64,000 nucleotides of DNA from Caldicellulosiruptor obsidiansis OB47. Lineage in GTDB: Bacteria > Bacillota > Thermoanaerobacteria > Caldicellulosiruptorales > Caldicellulosiruptoraceae. This document shows positions 1 to 10,446 of the stretch, piece after piece. Made by a program: the position numbers and the translations under genes. Within the stretch, counting starts at the first letter, position 1. Every line of letters starts with the position of its first letter. The stretch is taken from positions 1,000,001 through 1,064,000 of the forward strand of contig NC_014392.1 of the NCBI RefSeq assembly GCF_000145215.1. Reading direction: 5' to 3'. The notes beneath the pieces were generated by a model. The model saw only the letters and a list, made by a program, of their open reading frames with translations, was not told the DNA's origin and made no database searches.

Positions 1-2752
<2,752 letters not shown>

Positions 2753-2827
2753 CAAGATAAGCTTTCCTCCTATTCACTTGCGAGGCTGCTTAAAAATGTG
2801 CTGGAAAAGATGAATACAGGTAACAAA

Positions 2828-2945
<118 letters not shown>

Positions 2946-3040
2946 TTTTATTTTTGTGTATATGTTAAATGTTTAACAATATCTGCAATAAAAAAGAGAG
3001 TTGAGATAGGAGCATCCAAAAAATTACTAGAAATGGAATC

Positions 3041-3799
3041 TCAATTTATTTCTAAATTATTAAATCGAAAAACGGTTGTCACTAAAAATAGAACAGTCAG
3101 CAGAATGGTAATAACCAGCGTTGTTTTTGCATCTTGTAAGCCAAAATTATTTGTAAGCAAAATCAAATTATATGGGCTGAACTTCTTAAGTTTTTCAAAC
3201 TGAGAGAGTAGAGCAGTAGAATATGCAACTGTACATGCCAAAATTCCAGCTGAGATATTTTTCTTTGTAAAGCTGCTAAGAAGTAATGTGAGCGAAATTA
3301 CAAACAGGTAGTAAATACACAAAAGAAAGTAAACAGGAACTATGTCAGAGACAGCAATTTTTTGTCCTTCAAAAAGAAGATTGGCGTAATATTGGTCTAA
3401 AAACAACCCTACAATCAAGAACAAGCAAACTGCAGCAGAAAAATGTAGAAACTTTGCCATAACAATTTGAGATTTACTTGCACCTTTTGTAAGAGGAAAA
3501 ACTATTTTTTGAGAATATACTTCCTCATTTATACTGCCTGCAGCAGTGAATATTATAAATAGCGTACCAATCTGGAAAAGATCTTTGATATAATTTGCCA
3601 ATGCGTCTTTGGGTTTAAACTCAAATAGCTGGTGTATTAAATTGGCAGGAATCTTGTTGCTAACAAAAGATGGAAGGAGCTTTAACATTACTGGATCTAA
3701 TATAGAGAACAATATTATACCGGTTGCAAGAGCAATGTATTTGTACTGTCTTATCCCTTCAAGGAATTCTTTTTTAAGATATGCTTTAAATGTCATCAT
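3041..3799 (-). CDS. ABC-2 type permease, YxlG-like, last gene of the sigY-like operon
   Basis: Membrane subunit of an ABC exporter, 252 aa. About six hydrophobic segments are visible (around residues 20-40, 75-100, 115-135, 150-170, 180-200 and 220-245), and the overall pattern resembles ABC-2 permeases such as YxlG and NatB. Its start overlaps the end of the ATPase gene by 14 bp, with GGGTGGT about nine bases upstream, so the two are translationally coupled and should form one transporter. The exported substrate is unknown. In Bacillus subtilis the equivalent gene ends the sigY operon. It converges on the rRNA operon. Confidence 0.85.
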   Translation of the reverse strand: MMTFKAYLKKEFLEGIRQYKYIALATGIILFSILDPVMLKLLPSFVSNKIPANLIHQLFEFKPKDALANYIKDLFQIGTLFIIFTAAGSINEEVYSQKIVFPLTKGASKSQIVMAKFLHFSAAVCLFLIVGLFLDQYYANLLFEGQKIAVSDIVPVYFLLCIYYLFVISLTLLLSSFTKKNISAGILACTVAYSTALLSQFEKLKKFSPYNLILLTNNFGLQDAKTTLVITILLTVLFLVTTVFRFNNLEIN

Positions 3800-4724
3800 T
3801 TTTATCTACCACCCTTATGAAGATATCTTCCAGCGAGGGCTTTTTTAAATAAAAGGATAAAATGGGTTTATCTATCTGTGCCAGTACTTTTATTAACTCT
3901 CTTTTTGCTATTTCAACATTGTTAACATAAATTGAGACTTTCCCATAGTTGTCAATATCGATTTTTCGAATATAAGGAAACTGAGACAATTTTTCTTCCA
4001 GCTTATCAGGGATACTTTCAAACTCAACACAAAAAACAGGACGTATGTATCGCTTTTGAAGGTTTTCTAAACTGTCACTGACAATTACTTTGCCTTCATG
4101 TAATATAGAGACATGGTCGCATATTCTCTCTACATCGCTCAATATATGTGTTGAGAAGAAAACAGTGATTCCTTCTTCTTTCAAAGATTTTATATGTTCT
4201 AACACTTCAGCTCTTCCTTCTGGGTCTAAAGAAGCGGTTGGTTCATCAAGAAGCAATAGTTTAGGCCTATTAAATATTGCGACAGCTATTCCAAGTCTTT
4301 GAAGCATTCCGCCCGAAAAAGTTGAGATTTTTCTTTTAGAAACGTTTGAAAGTTTTACAATCTCAAGAACTTCTTCAGTCCTCTTTTTAATAGTTCTACT
4401 TTCAAAATTACAAATTTGTCCTATTAAGCTTAAATACTCAACTGGTGTCAGATAACCATAGAATGTAGGATTTTGTGGGAGATATCCAATTTGCCTCACT
4501 ATTTCACTTTTGCTTGTTTTAAAATTAAGGTTTTCAAATAAGATTGTTCCTTTATCAAAACTAATTAGTCCAGAAAGAATTTTCATTGTGGTTGTCTTAC
4601 CTGCTCCATTTGGTCCAAGAAAGCCATGAACAGTAGCAGGTTTTACTTCAAATGATATGCCTTTTAAAGCTTTTACATTTCCAAAGCTTTTATGAAGATT
4701 TATCACTTTCAGCAAACTAATCAC
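3786..4724 (-). CDS. ABC transporter ATP-binding protein, YxlF-like
   Basis: ATPase subunit pairing with the downstream ABC-2 permease. The order is Walker A GPNGAGKTT (near residue 40), Q-loop at YLPQNPT, signature FSGGMLQR, Walker B LLLLDEPTA and the switch histidine in FFSTHIL. A C-terminal extension of about 90 residues is typical of ABC-2 exporter ATPases. I chose the GTG at 4724, because GGAAGAGAG lies just before it. A TTG at 4736 lengthens the frame by four codons but has no ribosome binding site, and TTG 4715 is also possible. The start overlaps the end of the yxlE-like gene. Confidence 0.88.
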   Translation of the reverse strand: MISLLKVINLHKSFGNVKALKGISFEVKPATVHGFLGPNGAGKTTTMKILSGLISFDKGTILFENLNFKTSKSEIVRQIGYLPQNPTFYGYLTPVEYLSLIGQICNFESRTIKKRTEEVLEIVKLSNVSKRKISTFSGGMLQRLGIAVAIFNRPKLLLLDEPTASLDPEGRAEVLEHIKSLKEEGITVFFSTHILSDVERICDHVSILHEGKVIVSDSLENLQKRYIRPVFCVEFESIPDKLEEKLSQFPYIRKIDIDNYGKVSIYVNNVEIAKRELIKVLAQIDKPILSFYLKKPSLEDIFIRVVDKNDDI

Positions 4725-4923
4725 GCTCTCTTCCAATTAAAAGATAAAGTATGGGACCTATAAAATTAAAAATAATTATAATTAGCGCCCATACCCATTT
4801 TGGAAGATATTTAACTTTGTCATTCTTCAACTTGACAAGACAGAAAATCATAAGAGCAAACTGCAGAACAATTACAGGTGCAAGTAATTTTAGCATTTCT
4901 TCCATATCCATATTTCCGAGCAT
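4717..4923 (-). CDS. Small membrane protein with PLDc_N domain, YxlE-like
   Basis: A 68-residue protein with two membrane segments (about residues 10-28 and 42-62) separated by a charged stretch. The end, WVWALIIIIFNFIGPILYLL followed by IGR, is typical of the PLDc_N domain found in YxlE. In B. subtilis, YxlE works with YxlC and YxlD as a negative regulator of sigma-Y, and the same role is inferred here from position. GGAGTG precedes the ATG by about nine bases. Confidence 0.78.
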   Translation of the reverse strand: MLGNMDMEEMLKLLAPVIVLQFALMIFCLVKLKNDKVKYLPKWVWALIIIIFNFIGPILYLLIGRERD

Positions 4924-4948
4924 TCCAAAACACTCCTTTTCAGTAAGT

Positions 4949-5236
4949 TTATCTATTTTTATCTTTTAAAATTACCCTTGTTATAAGAAGGTAAATTATA
5001 AGACTGCTGGGGAAGTTCAGAAGTCCAAATAGCCCCCAGAGGAAGTAGTATTTTTCGCCACTGTTTTTAGCATCGAAGAATATATATACAGCCTGAGCCA
5101 TCAACAGGGTAAATAAAATTATTAAAAGACCCAGTGGTATTTTCTCATCAGAAAACTGCTGTACCAAAAAAAATAAAAAACTCACACAAATAATAGAAGT
5201 TACGAGAAAGAGTATAAATTTTTTGTTAGCCTTCAT
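4949..5236 (-). CDS. Small integral membrane protein, YxlD-like
   Basis: A 95-residue, very hydrophobic protein with three likely membrane helices (about residues 8-27, 33-52 and 65-88) and a basic C-terminus. The AAAGGAAAGGTG before the ATG is a good ribosome binding site. No enzymatic motif is visible. Identification as the YxlD counterpart rests mainly on its place between yxlC-like and yxlE-like genes in an operon of matching order, and on size and topology. It probably helps restrain the ECF sigma factor at the membrane. Confidence 0.6.
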   Translation of the reverse strand: MKANKKFILFLVTSIICVSFLFFLVQQFSDEKIPLGLLIILFTLLMAQAVYIFFDAKNSGEKYYFLWGLFGLLNFPSSLIIYLLITRVILKDKNR

Positions 5237-5240
5237 TTTA

Positions 5241-5642
5241 TCACACCTTTCCTTTGGAGAATATCAATGATACAGGAATTAAAAGCCAAGGAATAAAGGT
5301 TCCGATAAGAACCTGAAGCTTTATAAAAAATTCAAAACCGTTGATATTAATTAGCAATATATAAATAAAAAATACAAAAAAGCTCAAAAGGAAGAACAAT
5401 ATAAAATTAACTTTTTCTTGCTTTTTAGTTTTTGCCTCTATTGCATTTTCAATGATTTTCTGGATATCTATCTCTACTAAAGGAAGTTTATTCATAGGCT
5501 CAAGTTTGTTCTTTAAAAGTTTTAGCTTTTTTTCAAGCAAAGCATTATCACAATCTGATTTTTCTAAAGCCTCATTTTTTCTCTCTCCGTAATATTTATC
5601 AATAATTAAATCTTGAATTTTCTCATTCTTCTTTGCTTTCAC
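5241..5642 (-). CDS. Putative membrane anti-sigma factor, YxlC-like
   Basis: A charged, helical cytoplasmic part of about 85 residues is followed by two membrane helices (about residues 87-107 and 113-130 of the GTG-start form). This is the layout expected of a YxlC-type anti-sigma factor. I prefer the GTG at 5642, which has AAAGGAG about eight bases upstream. An ATG at 5666 in the same frame adds eight residues but has no good site. The gene overlaps the sigma-factor gene by 20 bp, so production of sigma and anti-sigma is coupled. Sequence similarity to YxlC was not tested. Confidence 0.68.
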   Translation of the reverse strand: MKAKKNEKIQDLIIDKYYGERKNEALEKSDCDNALLEKKLKLLKNKLEPMNKLPLVEIDIQKIIENAIEAKTKKQEKVNFILFFLLSFFVFFIYILLININGFEFFIKLQVLIGTFIPWLLIPVSLIFSKGKV

Positions 5643-6174
5643 TCTCCAGCACTCCTTTCTTTTCAAGCTCTTTTATCAGAAACTTTATGGCAAAATGAAG
5701 CCTTGACCTTACTGTCCCGACAGGACAGTTTAAAATTTTGGCAATTTCTTTGTATTTATATCCATAAAAATGTTTTAGAATAAAAACAGCCCTGAATTTA
5801 TAATCAAGTGACAAAACAGCGCTACAGATGTCCTTGTATTCACTATTTGATATGGCAACATGTTCTACGTCCTGCACATAATCTTTGTATGAGTCATCCA
5901 AGTAGGCATATCTTTTATTTTTTTTCAAAAAATCCTTGTACACGTTTATAGAGATTTTTATAAGCCATGTTGAAAACTTTGCATCTGGTGAGAACTTATC
6001 TATGTTCATTATAGCTTTTAAAAGGGTTTCTTGAACAACATCCTGGGCAAAATGATAATCTTGAGTCATCTTCATCACAAAACCTGAGAGGATATTTAAG
6101 TTATTTTCAATGAGCGTGTACAGGGCTTCTTTGTTTCCTTTCTTTGCCTCTTCTATTAAACTTTTTTCATCCAC
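5623..6174 (-). CDS. ECF RNA polymerase sigma factor, SigY-like
   Basis: Group IV (ECF) sigma factor of 183 aa. Region 2 spans about residues 10-85, with QDVVQETLLKA and the DNA-melting segment FSTWLIKI. Region 4 spans about 110-175, with the helix-turn-helix YKYKEIAKILNCPVGTVRSR. The start is a GTG with GGAG nine bases upstream. It heads a six-gene operon in the same order as B. subtilis sigY-yxlC-yxlD-yxlE-yxlF-yxlG. A TGAACC-N16-CGTTTA promoter upstream suggests that it transcribes itself. The inducing signal is unknown. Confidence 0.9.
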   Translation of the reverse strand: MDEKSLIEEAKKGNKEALYTLIENNLNILSGFVMKMTQDYHFAQDVVQETLLKAIMNIDKFSPDAKFSTWLIKISINVYKDFLKKNKRYAYLDDSYKDYVQDVEHVAISNSEYKDICSAVLSLDYKFRAVFILKHFYGYKYKEIAKILNCPVGTVRSRLHFAIKFLIKELEKKGVLESESKEE

Positions 6175-6197
6175 TCTCTATCACTCCTGTTGTAAAT

Positions 6198-6225
6198 TAA
6201 ACGCTATTGATAGTAAAAAGGTTCA
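6198..6225 (-). promoter_or_regulatory. ECF-type autoregulatory promoter of the sigY-like operon
   Basis: Read on the minus strand, TGAACC (6225-6220) is followed after 16 bp by CGTTTA (6203-6198). This fits the ECF promoter pattern TGAAC-N16-CGT(C) known for sigma-Y and related factors. It lies about 25 bp upstream of the GTG start of the sigma gene. That it is used, and by this sigma factor, is inference. Confidence 0.6.
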
Positions 6226-6349
6226 AAGTAATTTTAGTTACAAAAATATTAAAAAATCTTGTAAATTTGCTTATCAGTATTGATACCCCTTTTTTGATGC
6301 AGTATGATTATAATTAGAAGGATAGACATTATGTAAAGGATGAGTAAGA

Positions 6350-7198
6350 ATGCTTAAAAGAATAATAACAAAAGCTCTGATATTACTTATAATTTCATTA
6401 GTAATAGCCTTTATTATCGAAAGCTTGTTTATGGCAGCAAGCGCTAAAAATTTAAACAAATTGCCGGCTTCAGTTCAAAAAGCTTCAAAATCTGCAAAGC
6501 AAAATATCCAGAGAGAATTGGTTTTCCAGCAGCAGATAGATTTGAACTCAGATGCGCAGGTAGATACAGTAAGCATTTGGCTTGATAAGAACCAGAAAAA
6601 ATATGTGCTGAGTGTAAACAATGCGCTTTATCAACCAAAAGAAAACATTTTGCAGGTAATTGGAACTGATGTTGTAGATATAGACAGCGGTGATGAATAC
6701 AAGGAAGTTTTGTTTCATTACAAATCAAATAAAGGCGAAAAGTATGTTATATTAGAATACAATGGGAAAACTTTAAGAGAGCTTCTGAATACTGATTCAA
6801 AACCAATCATCGATGGGAATAAAGAGGTTATTGTTGAAAGGAATATGGATTTCTGGGTAAAAAAAGAAAGATACGTTTTGGAGCAAACTGCATCTGGCGT
6901 GCGAACTTTAAAGTTTTCTCCGCAAGAGCTTTACTATGTTGGGGTGTTTGCATATGTTAAAAAACCTTTCGTGCTATATTCGTACAGGGAACAGAAAACT
7001 AAGCTCACAACCACAAAAAAGGGTGAAAAAATAGAGATAGTACAATGCGATCCTTCTAACTGGTTTAAGGACCAATCTAAGAAAAATAACAAGATGTACG
7101 ATTGGTACATGATCAAGACCGAAAAAGGTCTGCTTGGGTGGGCAATGTTGAAAGATTTTATAAACTGCATTGACATTGAGAAAGCTCAGGGGCAGTAA
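6350..7198 (+). CDS. Predicted exported protein with C-terminal SH3-like segment
   Basis: A 282-residue protein with one strong hydrophobic N-terminal segment (about residues 5-28), either a signal peptide or an anchor. The rest is polar and rich in beta-strand patterns. The last 80 residues (KGEKIEIVQCDPSNW ... GLLGWAMLKDFI) resemble a bacterial SH3 domain, in which a glycine-tryptophan pair and a closing strand are typical. AAAGGATG precedes the ATG. It is divergent from the sigY-like operon and followed by its own terminator, so it is probably single. Function is unknown; a cell-wall or envelope role is a guess. Confidence 0.75.
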   Translation: MLKRIITKALILLIISLVIAFIIESLFMAASAKNLNKLPASVQKASKSAKQNIQRELVFQQQIDLNSDAQVDTVSIWLDKNQKKYVLSVNNALYQPKENILQVIGTDVVDIDSGDEYKEVLFHYKSNKGEKYVILEYNGKTLRELLNTDSKPIIDGNKEVIVERNMDFWVKKERYVLEQTASGVRTLKFSPQELYYVGVFAYVKKPFVLYSYREQKTKLTTTKKGEKIEIVQCDPSNWFKDQSKKNNKMYDWYMIKTEKGLLGWAMLKDFINCIDIEKAQGQ

Positions 7199-7216
7199 AA
7201 TAAAAGTTAATAACCA

Positions 7217-7251
7217 AAGAGGCCATTCACAAGAATGGTCTTTTATTTTTT
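7217..7251 (+). terminator. Rho-independent terminator after the exported protein gene
   Basis: Stem GGCCATTC / GAATGGTC with loop ACAA, followed by TTTTATTTTTT. It separates this gene from the aro genes. A TATAAT at 7271-7276 shortly downstream may be the -10 of the aroK promoter; no convincing -35 was seen. Confidence 0.85.
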
Positions 7252-7327
7252 CAATGGCAAAAATTTATGATATAATAGATACAAACTTTCACAGCAAAAC
7301 TTAAATGAAAGAGGAAAGATACAAAAA

Positions 7328-7846
7328 ATGAAAAACATTGTGCTCACAGGTTTTATGGGAAGTGGAAAGACAACCATAGGAAAATTAATTGCCGAAAAAC
7401 TCGATATAGAGCTTATTGACACAGACTCAGAGGTAATAAAAGAGTTAGGTATGACAATTGATAAGATATTTGAAGTGTATGGTGAGAAAAAATTCAGAGA
7501 GGTCGAAACAATGGTAATTGAAAGAGTTTCAAAGCTTGAAAATGTTGTCATCTCAACAGGTGGAGGGGTTGTTTTAAATCCTGAAAACGTAAAGCTTTTG
7601 AGAGAAAACGGAGTAATATATTTTTTGTATGCTTCTGCCGAAAGCATTCTCAAAAGGCTAAAAGACGATGATACAAGACCTCTTTTAAAAAATGGTGATA
7701 AGCTCAGCAACATCATCAGGCTTTTGAACATGAGAATGCCATTTTATAAGAACTGCGATTTTGAAATAAATACAGACATACTTACTCCAGAGCTTGCAGC
7801 AGAAAAGATAATCTCAATTCATTTAGCAAAGGAGAGTAAAAGATGA
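7328..7846 (+). CDS. aroK: Shikimate kinase
   Basis: Phosphorylates shikimate with ATP in the chorismate pathway (cytoplasmic). The 172-aa length is usual. Walker A GFMGSGKTT is at residues 8-16, the substrate-binding DTD is near residue 33, the GGG of STGGGVV is near 79 and the lid arginine is in DDTRPLL. The reading frame overlaps the next gene by four bases (ATGA), so they are co-translated. The presence of aroQ two genes later and of the trp operon shows a local cluster for aromatic amino acid synthesis. Confidence 0.96.
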   Translation: MKNIVLTGFMGSGKTTIGKLIAEKLDIELIDTDSEVIKELGMTIDKIFEVYGEKKFREVETMVIERVSKLENVVISTGGGVVLNPENVKLLRENGVIYFLYASAESILKRLKDDDTRPLLKNGDKLSNIIRLLNMRMPFYKNCDFEINTDILTPELAAEKIISIHLAKESKR

Positions 7847-8703
7847 TAAGATTTGGTCCTGCAGGAAACTCCCAGAGTTTTTACGATGCTGGTTATAAAT
7901 CAAGCGTTGATGCGCCAAAGTGGTTAAATAGCATAGGGCTTTCTGCTTATGAGTACCAGTGTAACAAAGGTGTGAATATTTCAAAAGAAAAGGCAAGACA
8001 AATCGGTCAGGAAGCACAGAAATATGATATACTTATCTCCATTCATGCACCTTACTATATAAACTTTGGAAGCCAGGAAGAAGAAAAGCTGCAAAAGTCA
8101 AAAGAGTACATCTACGAATGCGTAGAAGTTGCAAAGGAGATGAAAGCTCAAAGGATTGTATTCCATCCTGGTTCGTGCACAAAGGTAGAAAGGAGTTTGG
8201 CTTTTGAAACAGCCAAAAAGGCAATATTGGAAGTTGTAAATGTGGTAAAAGAGATGCAGGCAGATGGAATTTTTTTGTGCCCAGAGACAATGGGTAAAAA
8301 AAACAATCTTGGCAGTAGCGATGAGATAATAGAGATTTGCAAAATGGACGAGATGCTGCTTCCAACCATTGATTTTGGACACATAAATGCTTTCGAAGGA
8401 GGGAGCTTAAAAACAGAAGAGGACTTTGAAAATTTACTCAAAAAATTTATTGACCAGCTTGGGTATGAGAGGATGAAATGCTTTCACAGCCATTTTAGCA
8501 GGATAGAGTACACATCACAGGGTGAAAAAAAACATTGGAACTATGAAGACAAACAGTTTGAGCCTGACTTTGAACCATTGGCAGAGGCTCTTTACAAGTT
8601 AAAGCTTGAACCTGTGATAATCTGTGAGTCAAAAGACTACATGGCAGAGGATGCTCTTGTTCTGAAAAAGATCTATCAAGAAACTTTAGAAAAAAGGATG
8701 TGA
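7843..8703 (+). CDS. nfo: Endonuclease IV-like AP endonuclease (TIM barrel)
   Basis: A 286-aa TIM-barrel protein of the AP endonuclease family 2, expected to cut DNA at abasic sites. Metal-ligand motifs appear in the expected order: HAPYYIN (about residue 67), FHPGS (about 107), PETMG (about 146), DFGH (about 177), CFHSHFS (about 214) and ICESK near the end. Length matches endonuclease IV (about 280). It is embedded between aroK and aroQ, which is a co-transcription arrangement rather than a functional link. Some sugar isomerases share the fold, but the motif set favours the nuclease. Confidence 0.88.
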   Translation: MIRFGPAGNSQSFYDAGYKSSVDAPKWLNSIGLSAYEYQCNKGVNISKEKARQIGQEAQKYDILISIHAPYYINFGSQEEEKLQKSKEYIYECVEVAKEMKAQRIVFHPGSCTKVERSLAFETAKKAILEVVNVVKEMQADGIFLCPETMGKKNNLGSSDEIIEICKMDEMLLPTIDFGHINAFEGGSLKTEEDFENLLKKFIDQLGYERMKCFHSHFSRIEYTSQGEKKHWNYEDKQFEPDFEPLAEALYKLKLEPVIICESKDYMAEDALVLKKIYQETLEKRM

Positions 8704-8712
8704 GTATTTGTA

Positions 8713-9150
8713 ATGAAAAAGGTCTTGGTCATAAACGGCCCAAATCTTAATCTTCTTGGAATAAGAGAAAAAAATATATATGGCAGCGTATCGTACGAAG
8801 ATGTCCTCAAATCTATTTCACAAAAAGCACAGGAACTTGGATTTGAAGTTGAGTTTTTCCAATCAAACCATGAAGGCAGTATAATAGACAAAATTCACAG
8901 TGCATATAATGAGAAGGTTGATGCTATTATAATAAACCCAGGTGCTTTTACTCATTATAGCTATGCAATCCATGACGCGATAAAAGCTGTAAACATTCCA
9001 ACGATTGAAGTGCACATTTCCAACATTCATGCAAGAGAGGAGTTCAGACACAAAAGTGTGATTGCTCCTGCTTGCACAGGGCAAATCTCTGGTTTTGGCA
9101 TCAAAAGCTATATAATAGCACTTTATGCTTTGAAAGAAATTTTAGACTAA
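8713..9150 (+). CDS. aroQ: 3-dehydroquinate dehydratase, type II
   Basis: Converts 3-dehydroquinate to 3-dehydroshikimate. The 145-aa length is typical of the small type II dodecameric enzyme. GPNLNLLGIRE is at the N-terminus with the catalytic tyrosine in the following IYG, then FFQSNHEG, NPGAFTHYS and EVHISNIHAREEFR with the catalytic histidine. It lies 9 bp after the AP endonuclease gene in the aroK operon. Confidence 0.97.
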   Translation: MKKVLVINGPNLNLLGIREKNIYGSVSYEDVLKSISQKAQELGFEVEFFQSNHEGSIIDKIHSAYNEKVDAIIINPGAFTHYSYAIHDAIKAVNIPTIEVHISNIHAREEFRHKSVIAPACTGQISGFGIKSYIIALYALKEILD

Positions 9151-9195
9151 TCAGCGCTGTACTTGTCATTCTAAAATGTAGAAAGGAGCAAAACT

Positions 9196-10266
9196 TTGGC
9201 AATGATTAGCACAAGAATCGAGAAAGTGTTCAAAAGAAATGAGAGTATTAAAGCAGTTTTTGTGTCCAAAAAAGAAAATGTCAGATACCTTAGCAATTTC
9301 AAAGGCGATGAAAGCTTCCTGCTTATTACAAGAGAAGGAGCAAAGTATCTTTTGACAGACTTTAGGTATACCGAGCAGGCAAAAAAAGAAGCAACTGAAT
9401 TTGAAGTTATCGACTACAAAGGAAAACTTTATGATACTATAAAAGACTTGATGGTATCACATAATATTTCAGAGATTTTTATTGAAGGTTATCACCTGCC
9501 ATTTTCGGTTGTCAATGAGATGAAAGAAAAGCTTGAAAACAGGGTATATGCACTTTCATTTTCTTTGGATGAACTAAGGTGTGTGAAAGACGATGAAGAG
9601 ATAGAGAAAATAAAAAAAGCTGTTGAGATTGCTGACAGAGCATTTGCACACATTTTAAAACTCATAAAACCGGGTATTTCAGAAAACGACGTGGTTGCAG
9701 AGCTGAGCTACTTTATATTAAAAAACGGTGCAAAAGGTTTTTCGTTTGAACCTATAATTGCCTCCGGCAAAAGAAGCTCTTTGCCACACGGTGTTGCAAC
9801 AGACAAAAAGATTGAAGCTGGCGATACTGTTACAATTGACTTTGGATGCAACTTTGACGGCTACATGTCTGATATAACAAGGACGGTATTTGTAGGGAAA
9901 GTAGAAAATCAGATGGTAAAGATATACCATATAGTAAAGGAAGCTCAGCAAAAGGCAGAAGAGTTTATAAAAGAGGGCTTAAAGGCAAACGAAGTTGACA
10001 AGATTGCCCGCGACTATATAGGCTCTTTTGGCTATATGGAAAAGTTTGGACACTCTTTAGGACATGGTGTTGGCCTTGAAATTCACGAACTTCCAAGACT
10101 TTCACCAAAATCTGAGACGGTTTTAGAAGAAAATATGGTTGTCACAATAGAGCCTGGCATTTATATTGAAGATTTTGGTGGTGTGAGGATAGAAGATATA
10201 GTAGTTATAAAAAGAAGTGGATGTGAGATTTTAACAAAGTCATCAAAAGATTTGATGGTAATTTAA
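9196..10266 (+). CDS. M24 family Xaa-Pro aminopeptidase
   Basis: Metallopeptidase of 356 aa that would remove an N-terminal residue preceding proline. A creatinase-like N-terminal domain (about 1-125) is followed by the pita-bread catalytic domain. Metal ligands are visible as the aspartates in TIDFGCNFDGYMSDITRT, the histidine in LGHGVGLEIHE, and the glutamates in TIEPGIYIE and VRIEDI. I take the TTG at 9196 as the start, because GAAAGGAG ends eight bases before it; an ATG two codons later is too far away. In many Firmicutes this gene precedes efp, but here the trp leader follows. Confidence 0.92.
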   Translation: MAMISTRIEKVFKRNESIKAVFVSKKENVRYLSNFKGDESFLLITREGAKYLLTDFRYTEQAKKEATEFEVIDYKGKLYDTIKDLMVSHNISEIFIEGYHLPFSVVNEMKEKLENRVYALSFSLDELRCVKDDEEIEKIKKAVEIADRAFAHILKLIKPGISENDVVAELSYFILKNGAKGFSFEPIIASGKRSSLPHGVATDKKIEAGDTVTIDFGCNFDGYMSDITRTVFVGKVENQMVKIYHIVKEAQQKAEEFIKEGLKANEVDKIARDYIGSFGYMEKFGHSLGHGVGLEIHELPRLSPKSETVLEENMVVTIEPGIYIEDFGGVRIEDIVVIKRSGCEILTKSSKDLMVI

Positions 10267-10276
10267 AAATTTGGTA

Positions 10277-10305
10277 TTGTCAGATAGTAAGATTTCTGAT
10301 ATACT
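10277..10305 (+). promoter_or_regulatory. Promoter of the trp operon
   Basis: TTGTCA (10277-10282), a 17-bp spacer and TATACT (10300-10305). Transcription should start near 10312, giving a leader of about 135 nt before the trpE start region. The promoter lies just after the stop codon of the peptidase gene. Confidence 0.65.
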
Positions 10306-10317
10306 TAAAGTACAGAA

Positions 10318-10439
10318 TAGTCTTAGGTTTTAGAGAGAGTTTTAGAGAGATTAGAAAGAGCATATTTTTAAGTTTTTTAAGCTTTTAAAAAAGCTGAGAA
10401 GAGATGAGAAGAGAACAGAATTAGATGAGAGGAGATGAG
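10318..10439 (+). promoter_or_regulatory. Predicted TRAP-binding leader of the trp operon with antiterminator
   Basis: Two arrays of (G/T)AG triplets lie here. The second has nine triplets at a nearly perfect 5-nt period: GAG at 10396, 10401, 10406 and 10411, CAG at 10416, TAG at 10422, then GAG at 10427, 10432 and 10437, with 2-nt spacers (3 nt once). The first array (10318-10360) has six to eight less regular triplets; an A/T-rich hairpin lies between. This is the signature bound by tryptophan-loaded TRAP (MtrB) in Bacillus. GATGAGCT (10434-10441), within the last triplets, is exactly complementary to AGCTCATC (10477-10484) inside the terminator, so it can act as the antiterminator. The array also covers the AGAGGAG ribosome binding site of trpE. 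Confidence 0.8.
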
Positions 10440-10446
10440 CTGTAAA

